A stretch of DNA of 64,000 nt from Streptomyces mirabilis (GCF_039503195.1 NZ_JBCJKP010000001.1:3844001-3908000); one strand, 5' to 3'. Counted from the stretch's first letter, positions 9,207 through 18,806 are shown. Numbers and translations: made by a program. Notes: generated by a model not told the origin, from the sequence alone.

Positions 9207-9470
9207 CCCTCCAGTGTCTCCCGCCGCAGCACCGCGCGGGCGGGGACGGTGACCGCCGTCAGGCCGAGCATGTCAACCGCCCCGGCGAAGGGCCCGTACG
9301 AGGCGAAGGACGTACAAAAGGGGCGGGAAGTACGGTCCCTGCCCGGCCAGCCCCTTCATCGTCGGCACCGACGTGGTGAGCGCGATGGCCGTGCCGAGGA
9401 CGACGCCGAACCCCACCTCACCGCCGCCACGGTTTCTCGCCCCTCGCGTGGCCGGACCCGGCGCCGTCGT
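9203..9470 (-). pseudogene. Probable remnant of a small membrane-protein gene, frameshifted
   Basis: Two consecutive reading frames look protein-like. Upstream (toward 9470) one reads EVGFGVVLGTAIALTTSVPT and then GQGPYFPPLL. A different frame then continues ASYGPFAGAVDMLGLTAVTV and ends RRETLEG with its TGA inside the GTGA start of the HD gene, as in a coupled operon. A shift near the ACAAAAGGGG tract around 9310-9325 would join them. No start codon is evident. I do not recognise the family. Confidence 0.35.
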
Positions 9471-10642
9471 CAGCGGGTTGCCGTGGTGCCGTCTCGGCAG
9501 ATCAGGAGGAGGGCCCGGTCGTCGTTGACGTCCTTGGCGACCGCCTCGATGAGGTGCCACGCGGCGCCGTGGAATCCGCCCGCGACATAGCGGTCCGCCT
9601 CGCCGGTGAGGCGGTCGATACCCTCGACGATGTCACGGTCGGAGGTTTCCACCAGACCGTCCGTGAAGAGCATCAGGACGTCCCCGGGGCGCAGGGAACC
9701 CTTGACGGGGTCGAACTGGGCACCGTCGTACACCCCGAGGAGCGGACCCTCCGCGGCCTTCTCCTCCCAGCGCCCGCTGCCCGCGCTGAGCTGAAGGCCC
9801 GGCGGGTGCCCGGCGGAGAAGAGTTCGTAGTCGCCGGAGTCCAGGTCCAGGACCAGGTGGATCGACGTGGCGAAGCCCTCGTCCCAGTCCTGGCGCAGCA
9901 GGTAGCCGTTCGCGGCGGGCAGGAAGGCGTGGGGTGGCAGCGATCCCAGCAAGCCGCCGAAGGCTCCGGAGAGGAGCAGGGCGCGCGACCCCGCATCCAT
10001 GCCTTTCCCGGACACATCGGTCAGGACGACTTCGAGGGTTCGGCCGCTGTTCGTACGTGCGGCCACGACGAAGTCCCCCGAGAACGACTGACCGCCCGCC
10101 GGGCGCAACGCCATCTCCCGGTGCCAGCCCAGCGGCAGGCCCGGCAGCTTGCTCTGCACCCGGATACGTTCGCGCAGGTCGAAGAGCATGGTGCCGCCGC
10201 GCCGCCAGGGCACGCCGACCCGGCTGCGGAACTGGGCGATCAGCAGACCGAAGAAGCCGCAGGCCGCGACCACCAGGACCACGCCCGGGGTGACCCGGGA
10301 GGGGCCCTCGGTGTACGGGCCCAGCTTCACGGACTCCACTATCAGTGCGGTGGCGGCGGCCGCGTACAGGCCGAGCAGGCTGGCGGGGCGCAGCAGCAGG
10401 CCGCCCGCGACGATCGGCAGGACCAGCGCGGCCGGGGAACACCAGACCGAGTTCATCAGCGTCGTGCCCGCGATCACGGGGATGGTCAGCAGCAGACCGG
10501 CCAGTGCGATCCAGTCAGAACCGTCGCCGCGGAAGTAGTCCACGGCGGATCTGCGCACGCCGGTGCGAGCCCGGTGCCACTGCTTCTTCAACCGGGCCGT
10601 GAACGTCTCGGCTTCCGCGCGCCGCTCTCGTCCTGCTGCCAT
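9470..10642 (-). CDS. Membrane PP2C-type (SpoIIE/RsbU-like) protein phosphatase
   Basis: A 390-residue protein. Four hydrophobic segments between about residues 45 and 135 (for example WIALAGLLLTIPVIAG and GVVLVVAACGFFGLLIAQF) precede a SpoIIE/PP2C catalytic domain. Metal-binding motifs are GQSFSGDFVVAA, VVLTDVSGKGMDAG, and the later GDVLMLFTDGLVE and DVNDDRALLLI. Such enzymes dephosphorylate anti-anti-sigma factors or related regulators, but no sensor or partner-switch genes are adjacent. The ribosome binding site is weak. Confidence 0.85.
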   Translation of the reverse strand: MAAGRERRAEAETFTARLKKQWHRARTGVRRSAVDYFRGDGSDWIALAGLLLTIPVIAGTTLMNSVWCSPAALVLPIVAGGLLLRPASLLGLYAAAATALIVESVKLGPYTEGPSRVTPGVVLVVAACGFFGLLIAQFRSRVGVPWRRGGTMLFDLRERIRVQSKLPGLPLGWHREMALRPAGGQSFSGDFVVAARTNSGRTLEVVLTDVSGKGMDAGSRALLLSGAFGGLLGSLPPHAFLPAANGYLLRQDWDEGFATSIHLVLDLDSGDYELFSAGHPPGLQLSAGSGRWEEKAAEGPLLGVYDGAQFDPVKGSLRPGDVLMLFTDGLVETSDRDIVEGIDRLTGEADRYVAGGFHGAAWHLIEAVAKDVNDDRALLLICRDGTTATR

Positions 10643-10792
10643 TAGTTCGGGACCCTATCCATCGGACCAGGTGCTTGGCACGGGAGGTCCCACTTGTCCC
10701 CCGTCCGAGCGCTCAACATCACAGTGAACGGTGCCTTCGGAGGTGGGGGAAATTCCCTCGCTCGTACCGCATTGCCCTGGTAGGCATGGCGT

Positions 10793-12022
10793 ATGACGAC
10801 TGACTTGCGGGTGTTGCGGCAGCCCGAGTGGGACACGTGGTACGACAACCTGGTCCGCGCGTTCGGGGGCGTACCGGAGTCGTCCGAGGAGCGCGAGGTG
10901 ATGAAGGCGCTCACAGAGTACGACCGTTTCCTGGGGATCTGGGACGGCGACCAGTGTGTGGGCACCGCGGGGGCGTTCTCGTTCCGGGTCACCGTCCCCG
11001 GCGGCACTTCCGTACCGGCCGCGGGCATCACGATGGTGAGCGTCGCGGCCACCCACCGGCGGCGCGGGCTGCTGAGGTCGATGATGCGGCGGCAGTTGGA
11101 CGACATCCGCTCATGGGGCGAACCGCTGGCCGTACTGACCGCGTCGGAGCCGGTGATCTACGGCCGGTTCGGCTACGGCGTCGCGACCCACCAGTACAAC
11201 GTCGAGATCGACACGACCCGAGTACGTCTGTCCGTCCCGCCCGGCACCGATGACGTACGTCTGCGGTACGCCGCGCCTGCCGACGTACTCGACGCCTGCG
11301 AGGCGGTGTACGCGCGGTCGGTGCCGGGCCGGCCCGGGATGCTGGCGCGGCGGCCCGGCTGGGACCGGGCGATGCTGCTCGACCCGGAGAGCGAGCGGGA
11401 CGGGGCGTCGCCGTTGCAGTGCGTGGTCGCCGAGCGGGACGACGAGGTCGTGGGCTACGCCCGGTACCGGATCAAGCGGGACGGCGACCACCGCGGGGCC
11501 GGCTTCACCGTCCGCCTCGACCAACTGGAGGCGCTCGACCCGGCGACGCACGCGGCGCTGTGGCGGTTCCTCTTCGAGATCGACCTGACGTCCACGCTGC
11601 ACGCCCTCGGTCGCCCCGTCGACGAGGCGTGGCAGCACATGGTGTCCGACATCCGCCGCTGCGCGGTGCGGATGCGGGACGCGCTGCACGTGCGGCTCGT
11701 GGACGTCGGTGCCGCGCTGGAGGCGCGGACGTATCAGGCGCCGGTGGACGTGGTGTTCGAGGTGGAGGACGTGTTCTGTCCCTGGAACGAGGGGCGTTGG
11801 CGACTCACCGGGGACACCAAGGGCGCGACCTGTGTGCGTACGTCGGACGCCGCTGATCTCGCGCTGTCCGTACGGGAGTTGGGGGCGGCGTATCTCGGCG
11901 GGGTGTCCCTGGTCTCGCTCGCGGCGGCGGGGCGGGTGCGGGAGTTGCGGCAGGGCGCGCTCGCGGAGGCCTCGGTGGGCTTCTCGTCGGCGGTCGCGCC
12001 CTGGTTGCCGCACGGGTTCTAG
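10793..12022 (+). CDS. Eis-family GNAT N-acetyltransferase
   Basis: A 409-residue protein with the Eis layout: an N-terminal GNAT domain with the acetyl-CoA loop VSVAATHRRRGLLRSMM, a central GNAT-like domain, and a C-terminal SCP2-like domain ending in PWLPHGF, whose free carboxylate takes part in catalysis in Eis. Eis proteins acetylate amines, including aminoglycosides at several positions, in the cytosol. The specificity here is unknown. It stands alone between oppositely oriented genes. Confidence 0.88.
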   Translation: MTTDLRVLRQPEWDTWYDNLVRAFGGVPESSEEREVMKALTEYDRFLGIWDGDQCVGTAGAFSFRVTVPGGTSVPAAGITMVSVAATHRRRGLLRSMMRRQLDDIRSWGEPLAVLTASEPVIYGRFGYGVATHQYNVEIDTTRVRLSVPPGTDDVRLRYAAPADVLDACEAVYARSVPGRPGMLARRPGWDRAMLLDPESERDGASPLQCVVAERDDEVVGYARYRIKRDGDHRGAGFTVRLDQLEALDPATHAALWRFLFEIDLTSTLHALGRPVDEAWQHMVSDIRRCAVRMRDALHVRLVDVGAALEARTYQAPVDVVFEVEDVFCPWNEGRWRLTGDTKGATCVRTSDAADLALSVRELGAAYLGGVSLVSLAAAGRVRELRQGALAEASVGFSSAVAPWLPHGF

Positions 12023-12047
12023 CCCCCCCGGGGAGAGCGACCCTGGT

Positions 12048-12857
12048 TCAGCCGTTCTGGCAGGTCGGGCACCAGAAGAGGTTGCGGGCGGCGAGATCGG
12101 CGGTGCGGATCTCGCCGCCACAGATGTGGCAGGGCAGGTCGGCCCTGCGGTACACGTACACCTCGCCGCCGTGGTCGTCCACGCGCGGTGGGCGGCCCAT
12201 GACCTCCGGGGTGTGTTCCGGGCGGACGGTGTCGATGCGGTTGTTGCGGACGCCCTCGCGCATGAGTGCCGCCAGGTCCGTCCAGATCGCGTCCCACTGC
12301 GCCGGGGTGATGTCCTTCCCCGTGCGGTACGGATCGATGCCGTGTCGGAAGAGGACTTCTGCGCGGTAGACGTTCCCGACGCCCGCGATGATCTTCTGGT
12401 CCATGAGGAGGGCGGCGATCGTCGTACGGCTGCGGGAGACGCGGTGGTACGCCGCCGACGGGTCCGCGTCGGCGCGGAGGGGGTCCGGGCCGAGGCGGGC
12501 GTGTATCGCCTGCTTCTCGTCGTCCGTGATCAGGGCGCAGGTGGTGGGGCCTCGGAGGTCGACGTACGACGTGGCGTTCGCGAGGCGGAGGCGGACCGTG
12601 TCGGTGGGGGGTGGGGCGGGGGCGTCGCCGAAGGTCACCTTGCCGAAGAGGCCGAGGTGGATGTGGATCCAGTCGGCGGTGCGGAAGGCGAGGAAGAGGT
12701 GTTTGCCGTGGGCGTCGGCGTGTTCGAGGGGGGTGCCGTCGAGGAGGGCGGCGGCGTCGGTGAACTTGCCCTGGGGGCTGGTGACGCGGGTGGGCCCGCC
12801 TGCGAACCTGGCCTCGTAGTCCTCGGCCAGCCGGTGAATCGTGTGCCCCTCGGGCAC
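12048..12857 (-). CDS. Fpg/Nei family DNA glycosylase
   Basis: A 269-residue base-excision repair glycosylase/AP lyase. The GTG start gives (M)PEGHTIHRLAEDY: Pro2 is the catalytic nucleophile and Glu3 the general acid. The helix-two-turn-helix IAALLMDQKIIAGVGNVYRAEVLF is present. A C-terminal zinc finger CHICGGE...WCPTCQ completes the fold. A strong GAGGAGG ribosome binding site lies before the GTG. It resembles actinobacterial Nei2. Substrate preference (oxidised pyrimidines) is inferred. Confidence 0.92.
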   Translation of the reverse strand: MPEGHTIHRLAEDYEARFAGGPTRVTSPQGKFTDAAALLDGTPLEHADAHGKHLFLAFRTADWIHIHLGLFGKVTFGDAPAPPPTDTVRLRLANATSYVDLRGPTTCALITDDEKQAIHARLGPDPLRADADPSAAYHRVSRSRTTIAALLMDQKIIAGVGNVYRAEVLFRHGIDPYRTGKDITPAQWDAIWTDLAALMREGVRNNRIDTVRPEHTPEVMGRPPRVDDHGGEVYVYRRADLPCHICGGEIRTADLAARNLFWCPTCQNG

Positions 12858-12879
12858 GGGGTCCTCCTCGTGCGGCAGT

Positions 12880-13370
12880 GTCTTCTACGGCGTCGACGGC
12901 TCGGGGGGTGTTTCGCCCCCGCCGCCCCTACCCGTCCCATCCCCAGGGGCTCCGCCCCTTCAACCCCACCGGGGGTTACGCCCCCGAACCCTGCGAGGCT
13001 CCGTCCCTGGACGCTGCGAGGCTCCGCCGCTGCACCCCACCGGGGGCTGCCGCCCCCGAACCCCTGCGGGCATCCGCCCCGGACCTCCCGCATCGGCCTG
13101 AACGGCCTCGTCCTCAAACATGGGACAGGCTGGAAGTGCGGGCCGGGGTGAGAGCTTTCAGGGACGCGGGGAACTGCGCGACCAGCCCCCACCGGCCGGC
13201 GGCCGAAGAACGACACCGGGCCAGGGATCCGGGGCGCAGCCCCGATCTCCTAGGGGCGCGGGGAACTGCGCGACCAGCCCCACCCACCCGCGGCCGAAGA
13301 ACTCCACGCGGCCGGGGATCCGGGGCGGAGCCCGGTGCGCGAGCAACCCCTGCCCATCCGCGGTCGAAGG
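12880..13370. repeat. Intergenic block of GC-rich repeats
   Basis: No gene is seen in this 500-bp gap. Two copies of a motif with core cgcggggaactgcgcgacca lie at about 13163-13182 and 13256-13275, each followed within 30 bp by cggccgaagaac. A second family, caccgggggttacgcccccg and caccgggggctgccgccccc, lies near 12966 and 13037. These hairpin-forming units are typical of Streptomyces intergenic DNA. Confidence 0.7.
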
Positions 13371-13371
13371 C

Positions 13372-13860
13372 TCAGACCTGCTGGGGGTGGTGGGGCGGGA
13401 CGGGCGGGAGGTCGCCGGTCTTTTCGTAGGCCGAGAGCATGTCGATGCGGCGAACGTGGCGCTCGTCACCGGAGAAGGGCGTGGAGAGGAAGACCTCCAC
13501 GAACTTCGTCGCCTCCTCCTCGGAGTGCATCCGCGCACCCACCGCCACCACGTTGGCGTCGTTGTGCTGCCGCCCCAGCGACGCAGTCTCCTCGCTCCAG
13601 GCGAGCGCGGCACGAACCCCGTCCACCTTGTTCGCCGCGATCTGCTCCCCGTTGCCGGAGCCGCCGATCACGATGCCGAGGGCCTCGGGATCGGCCGCCG
13701 TACGCTCCGCCGCGCGGAGGCAGAACGGCGGGTAGTCGTCCTGGGCGTCGTAGATGAGGGGCCCGCAGTCGACGGGCTCGTGCCCGGCGGCCTTGAGCCA
13801 CTCGACGAGGTGGTTCTTGAGTTCGAAACCGGCATGATCGGAGCCGAGATACACGCGCAT
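13372..13860 (-). CDS. rpiB: Ribose-5-phosphate isomerase B
   Basis: A 162-residue RpiB/LacB-type sugar-phosphate isomerase interconverting ribose-5-phosphate and ribulose-5-phosphate in the pentose phosphate pathway. MRVYLGSDHAGFELKNHL holds the substrate-binding Asp-His. GIVIGGSGNGEQIAANKV is the anion-binding loop; it has Ser-Gly-Asn, as in actinobacterial members. RQHNDANVVAVGARMH is the next conserved stretch. Length matches the family. Monocistronic. Confidence 0.93.
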   Translation of the reverse strand: MRVYLGSDHAGFELKNHLVEWLKAAGHEPVDCGPLIYDAQDDYPPFCLRAAERTAADPEALGIVIGGSGNGEQIAANKVDGVRAALAWSEETASLGRQHNDANVVAVGARMHSEEEATKFVEVFLSTPFSGDERHVRRIDMLSAYEKTGDLPPVPPHHPQQV

Positions 13861-14098
13861 GGTCCGAGTGTGACACGGCCGTTTCGGATCGGCGTCGCCG
13901 GGTGTCGCCAGCGAAAACTGTGAGCAACACTACAAACCTCAAGGAAACCTCAAGTAACGATCTGGATTCAAAGGTTCACGAATCCCTTTGCCTCCGATTC
14001 ACTGGACCGGCTCGTTACAGGGTCCCTACAAGGGCCCGTTCGGGTCCGTACACCGCTCGTACGGGAATCTGCTCACCCGGCGCAAAGGAATCCCCCTC

Positions 14099-15592
14099 AT
14101 GACCTCGCAGCCGACCCCCACAAAGGCCGCAAGCGGCCCCGGAGGCCCCGGAGAACCCGGTTCGGGCCTCCAGGCAGGACTCAAGAACCGTCATCTGACC
14201 ATGATCGCCATTGGTGGCGTCATCGGAGCCGGCCTCTTCGTGGGCTCCAGCTCCGGTATCGCCACCGCGGGCCCCGGAATCCTCCTCTCCTACGCCCTCG
14301 TCGGCACGCTCGTGGTGCTGGTGATGCGGATGCTGGGCGAGATGTCCGCCGCGAACCCCACCTCCGGTTCGTTCTCCGCGCACGCGGACCGCGCACTCGG
14401 GCGCTGGGCCGGTTTCTCGATCGGCTGGCTGTACTGGTTCTTCTGGGTGGTCGTGCTGGCCGTCGAGGCGACCGCGGGAGCCAAGATCCTCGAAGGGTGG
14501 ATGCCCGGAGTACCGCAGTGGGGCTGGGCGCTCATCGTGATGATCGTGCTCACCGCGACCAACCTGGTCTCCGTCGGCTCGTACGGCGAGTTCGAGTTCT
14601 GGTTCGCCGGGATCAAGGTCGTGGCGATCGGCGCGTTCATCATCGTCGGCGGCCTCGCGATCTTCGGCGTGCTGCCGGGTGTCGACGCCCCGAAGGCCGG
14701 CCTGGGGAATCTGACCCAGCACGGCGGCTTCCTGCCGCACGGGCCCGGCGCCATCCTCACCGGTGTGCTCCTGGTCGTCTTCTCCTTCATGGGCAGCGAG
14801 ATCGCGACCCTCGCCGCCGGTGAGTCCGAGGACCCGCAGCGGGCCGTCACCAAGTCCACCAACAGCATCATCTGGCGCATCGGCGTCTTCTACCTGGGCT
14901 CGATCCTCGTCGTCGTGTCCCTGCTGCCGTGGAACGACCCCTCCATCAAGGACAAGGGCTCCTACGTCGCCGCCCTCGACTCCCTCGGCATCGCGCACGC
15001 CGGTGAGATCATGAACTTCATCGTGCTGACCTCCGTGCTGTCCTGCCTGAACTCCGGGCTCTACACGGCCTCACGGATGGCGTTCTCGCTCGGCGAGCGC
15101 GGCGACGCGCCCAAGGTGTTCGCGAAGACCACCTCGCGCGGTGTGCCGATGGCCGCGATCGTCGTCTCGGTCGTCTTCGGCTTCGTCGCCGTCTTCTTCA
15201 ACTACAAGTTCCCGGACTCGGTCTTCCTCTTCCTCGTCAACTCCTCCGGCGCGGTCGCCCTGTTCGTCTGGCTGGTCATCTGCTTCTCGCAGCTGCGGAT
15301 GCGGAAGATCATCCAGCGCGAGGCGCCGGAGAAGCTGGTCGTGAAGATGTGGCTGTACCCCTACCTGACCTGGGCGACGGCCGCGCTGATCGTCTTCGTC
15401 CTCGGCTACATGCTGACCGACACGGAACACGACGGACGCGAGACCGTACTGCTGTCGCTGCTCGTCGCCGCGATCGTGCTCGTGATCGCCTTCGTGAAGC
15501 AGAAGCTCGGCGGCTCCGCTGCGACCGAGCCCGCGGGCGTCGGCGCGCCGGTGGGCGCCAAGGAGCCGGTCGACGCCGCGTCGGAGGCCTGA
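14099..15592 (+). CDS. APC-family amino-acid permease (GABA permease-like)
   Basis: A 497-residue, 12-helix transporter. The motif MIAIGGVIGAGLFVGSSSGI in helix 1 and the GEFEFWFAGIKV stretch are typical of the GabP/AnsP/LysP amino-acid:proton symporter group. The ATG at 14099 is chosen over upstream in-frame codons because AAAGGAA lies 8 bp before it. A closely related paralogue lies at 26669-28063. Substrate is not determinable from sequence. A 20-bp bidirectional terminator separates it from the convergent kinase gene. Confidence 0.88.
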   Translation: MTSQPTPTKAASGPGGPGEPGSGLQAGLKNRHLTMIAIGGVIGAGLFVGSSSGIATAGPGILLSYALVGTLVVLVMRMLGEMSAANPTSGSFSAHADRALGRWAGFSIGWLYWFFWVVVLAVEATAGAKILEGWMPGVPQWGWALIVMIVLTATNLVSVGSYGEFEFWFAGIKVVAIGAFIIVGGLAIFGVLPGVDAPKAGLGNLTQHGGFLPHGPGAILTGVLLVVFSFMGSEIATLAAGESEDPQRAVTKSTNSIIWRIGVFYLGSILVVVSLLPWNDPSIKDKGSYVAALDSLGIAHAGEIMNFIVLTSVLSCLNSGLYTASRMAFSLGERGDAPKVFAKTTSRGVPMAAIVVSVVFGFVAVFFNYKFPDSVFLFLVNSSGAVALFVWLVICFSQLRMRKIIQREAPEKLVVKMWLYPYLTWATAALIVFVLGYMLTDTEHDGRETVLLSLLVAAIVLVIAFVKQKLGGSAATEPAGVGAPVGAKEPVDAASEA

Positions 15593-15624
15593 GCACGCGG
15601 ACGCGGATTCCGGCGGAATCGGTA

Positions 15625-15668
15625 ACGGGGAGGGGCCCGGCGGCAGTTGCCGCCGGGCCCCTCCCCGT
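15625..15668. terminator. Bidirectional terminator between the permease and kinase genes
   Basis: Two perfectly complementary 20-base arms (15625-15644 and 15649-15668; core ggggcccggcggc) around the loop AGTT. It ends directly next to the kinase stop codon. Confidence 0.9.
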
Positions 15669-17854
15669 TCACAGCGGCGTGAAGCTCTTCTTGACCGCGT
15701 CGTAGACGGGGAGCGCGGTCGCCTCGATGTCGGGGTGGTACCAGGTGCTGATCTCGTACGACGTGCCGCCGGAGCGGAAGCCGAGCAGTCGGACGTGCCA
15801 GAGCCGGCCCCGGGCCGTGACGGTGTACTCCCAGACGACCGCGGACGCGCCGCGGAACGTGGTGCGCTCCAGACGGATCCGGTGGTAGTTCAGGCCCTTG
15901 CTGGTGCCCACCTCCGCCTGCTCCCACTGCGCGAGCAGGTCACCCCGGGCCGGGGTCGCGTTGGCCACGATCTCCTGCGCGCGGTCGGGCGAGGTGTAGT
16001 GCACCTCGGAACCACTCTGCGCCACCCGCTGCCAGCCCTGCGGCGGCACCCACGCGTACAGTCCGGCCTCCTTCCGGGCGCCGGCAGGCAGGCTCGGCGG
16101 GCGTGACGTGCCGTCGACGGTGGGGGGTGGGGAGGAGGGGTCGGTGGTGGATGAGGTCTGCGCGGAGTTCGGCGACGTCGACGACGCCGATGGCGAGGTC
16201 GAGGTCGAGGTCGAGGTCGAAGTGGACGCGCCGGACGTGTCGTGGGAGGAGCCGCCCGTCTGCGTCATGACGAGCCCGACGACGGTTCCCACGATCAGCA
16301 CGCCACCGGCGGCGGCCAGGCCCATCCGGCGCCGGCCCCGCCGTGGGACGGAGGGCACGGCGGGGCCGGGAAGTTCGCCCGGCGGCATGACCACCACGCG
16401 GGAGACCGTGGTGTGCGTGGCGAGGGAGGGGGGTTCGGGAAGCGGCGGGGGTGCGCTGGGCTCGGGGGCTGGTTCGGGGGCGAGGGCGGGTGTGGGTGGG
16501 GGTGGGGGTGAGGGGGCAGGGGCGGGCGCGGGTGGGGGTGGGGGTTCGGGGTCGGGCGCGGGTGGGGGTGGGGGTGAGGGGTCGGGGGTTGGATCGGGTG
16601 TGGGGGCGTGCTCCGGGATGGCGTCCTGTATGGGGTCCGGCTCGGAAGCTGGTTCGGGGGTCGGTTCGGGGGCCCGCTGGGGCGGGAGGTGTTGCGCCGC
16701 GCGTATGAGACTCACGTCCAGGAGCGCGCGCGTGGGCGACTCCTGGTGGAACGGGGGGACCGGGGGCGGCGTGGGTTCCGGTGTCTCCGGCATCCCCAGT
16801 GCATCCGGAGCCTCGGCCGTCCCTCCCACCTCTGACGTCTCGGACGCCCCCGACGTCCCGGAAGCCTCCGACCTCTCGGAAGCCTCCGACGCCTCGGGTA
16901 TCTCCCGTGCCTCTGACGCCTCCGATCGTTCCCGTGTCTCTGCCACTTCCGGTGATTCCGGTGATTCCGCCGCTGGTTGGGGTACGAGCCCCGTTTCCGA
17001 AGACTCGGTCCCCTCCGGTCGGGGGAACGCGATCGGGCGCAACGCCGTCTCGAGCTCCGGCAGACCCGGTCGGGTCGACGGCTCCTTCTCCAGCAGGGCG
17101 GCCAGAATCTCCCCCAGCTCACCGGCCGTGGACGGAAGTTCGGGCTCCTCGTAAAGGACCGCGTGCAACGTCGCCAGGGTGGTCGAACGGGAGAACGGGG
17201 AGCGGCGGCCGAGGGCCGCACAGAGCGTCGCTCCCAGCGACCAGACGTCGGACGGCGGGCCCTGGGGGCGTCCGGAGACACGCTCGGGTGCCATGTAGTC
17301 CGGGGAGCCGACCAGCATCCCGACCATGGTGAGCGCCTCCGCGTCCTGGAGCGCGGCGATGCCGAAGTCGGTGAGGACGACACGGTGTCCGCGCCGTTCG
17401 ACCAGGACGTTGCCCGGCTTGATGTCCCGGTGGAGCACTCCCCCGGCGTGCACCTGGCGCAGGGCCGCGACCAGTTCGAGCCCGATACGGGCCGCGGTGG
17501 GCGGGTCGAGCGGTCCGTCCTCGATCACGAGTTGTTCGAGGGAGCGGCCGGCGACGAGTTCCATGACGATCCACAGCCGCTCGCCCTGGTCCACGACGTC
17601 GTAGATGCGCACGACATTGGGATGGTCGATCCGAGCCGTGGCCCTGGCTTCGCGCAGGGTGCGTTCGCGGCGGGTTCGGGTGTCCTCCGGGTCGAGTCCG
17701 TCGATCCGCATTTCCTTGACGGCGACCTGCCGGTCGAGCATTTCGTCGGTGGCTCGCCACACCCTTCCCATTCCCCCTGGCCAATACTCTCGGCCAGTCG
17801 ATATCGACCCGTCACCAATAATCCCGGAACACCGCCACTCGCATTCCCCGTCAA
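15669..17854 (-). pseudogene. Membrane Ser/Thr protein kinase, frameshifted in the glycine-rich loop
   Basis: A Hanks-type kinase of about 730 residues. The catalytic domain has VAVKEM, LHRDIKPGN, LTDFGIAA and GSPDYMAPE. A long Glu/Ser- then Pro-rich linker follows, then a membrane helix (AAGGVLIVGTVVGLVM) and an extracellular domain. The first strand GRYRLAESIGQG is in one frame and GMGRVWRATDEML in another: the G5 run at 17773-17777 needs six Gs to give the expected GQGGMGRVW loop. The start is probably TTG 17854 or GTG 17815, both in the upstream frame. Starting inside would drop beta-strand 1. Either an assembly error or a disabled kinase. Confidence 0.75.
16195..16680. repeat. Low-complexity coding repeats inside the kinase gene
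   Basis: GAGGTC hexamers near 16196-16221 encode an alternating Thr-Ser tract just outside the membrane. From about 16440 to 16680 a Pro/Ala/Glu-rich linker is encoded by GGGTGGGGGTGG-like repeats. Such tracts expand and contract easily. Confidence 0.7.
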
Positions 17855-18002
17855 TCCCCTGCACCCCCTCAACACCCGCCACAATCGTCCGCCACAACAG
17901 AAACACAATGGTCACACTTCATGCCGTACCAGCATAGTGCGGAGAAATCTTGTGGTACCTCTTCAAGTACTGCGAATTCAGGCGCAGCCAAGGGGGGCGA
18001 AC

Positions 18003-18727
18003 ATGAGTTCTCGTCACACGACGACCATCGCGGGATCGCTGCTCACGGCATCTTTCTCGGCCGTGATGATCCTTTCCTTCACCGCCGTCGCGGACGACCA
18101 GGGACCGGGGAGCAGCAAGGGGGAAAAGCCATGGACCCGGCGCCGGCCGGGGTGCGGCTGACCACGCTGCTGCCGGAGAAGATCTCGGTGGACAACAGCT
18201 CGCACGAAACGGCGCTGACCGCCACGGTGAAGAATGAGGGAACCAAGGACAGCGGAAAGATCCGGCTTTTGGTGGTCGGATTCGACGGCCTACAGGTCAA
18301 GAGCGTCAAGGGCTGTTCCGCCATGGCGGACAAGGATCTGCCCAAGGGTTCGAACAGTGGATTCGTGTGCGATATCGGCCATCTCGCGGCCGGAAAGTCG
18401 CAGTCGTACGCCGTCGCCGCGACCTTCGATCTGAGCAAGACCGGAAAGATCTGCCTGCCGGTGCAGGACAGCGACGGAAAGAAGACGTTCTGGCAGCAGG
18501 GTCCGGTGCCGTTCGGTACGACGAACCCGTCGCCGAACGCTCCGGCCACTCCGCTGCTGCTCGACACCGAGAACAAGCCGGTGACACCCGGCGGCGACCA
18601 GTTGCCCAAGACCGGCGCCGGCAGTGACCTGCTGCCGCTCGGCGTGGCGGGAGCGGCGCTCGTCTCCGTCGGGGCGGCGGGAGTGTGGTGGGCCCAGCGG
18701 CGGCCCCGCCGTCAGCCGCAGTCGTGA
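18003..18727 (+). pseudogene. LPXTG-anchored surface protein, frameshifted after the signal peptide
   Basis: The ATG at 18003 starts a signal peptide (MSSRHTTTIAGSLLTASFSA, then VMILSFTAVADDQ). That frame stops at 18161. The mature part continues in another frame (MDPAPAGVRLTTLLPEKISV) to a sorting signal at the C-terminus: LPKTG, a hydrophobic helix (LLPLGVAGAALVSVGAAGVWW) and RRPRRQ. One extra G in the G5 run at about 18119-18123 would join the frames as SSKGGKAMDPAPAG. If intact, the product is exported and attached to peptidoglycan by sortase. It is divergent from the frameshifted kinase; function unknown. Confidence 0.75.
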
Positions 18728-18729
18728 CC

Positions 18730-18770
18730 GGGCGGGCCGGGACGCCGTGTGCGCGGCGTCCCGGCCCGCC
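18730..18770 (+). terminator. Terminator after the LPXTG gene
   Basis: ggcgggccgggacgcc and ggcgtcccggcccgcc form a 16-bp perfect stem with loop gtgtgcgc, followed by a T-rich hexamer repeat. Confidence 0.85.
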
Positions 18771-18806
18771 TTCTGCTTCTGCTTCTGCTTCTGCTTCTGC
18801 TTCTGC
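18771..18806. repeat. Microsatellite, TTCTGC repeated six times
   Basis: Six perfect TTCTGC units follow the terminator hairpin directly. They are non-coding on the chosen annotation and lie 150 bp from the bioY stop. Confidence 0.9.

Noticed and set aside
18771..18806. TTCTGC repeat as part of a coding sequence
   Set aside because: It lies between the LPXTG stop and the bioY stop, right after a terminator; frames through it have no supporting protein features.
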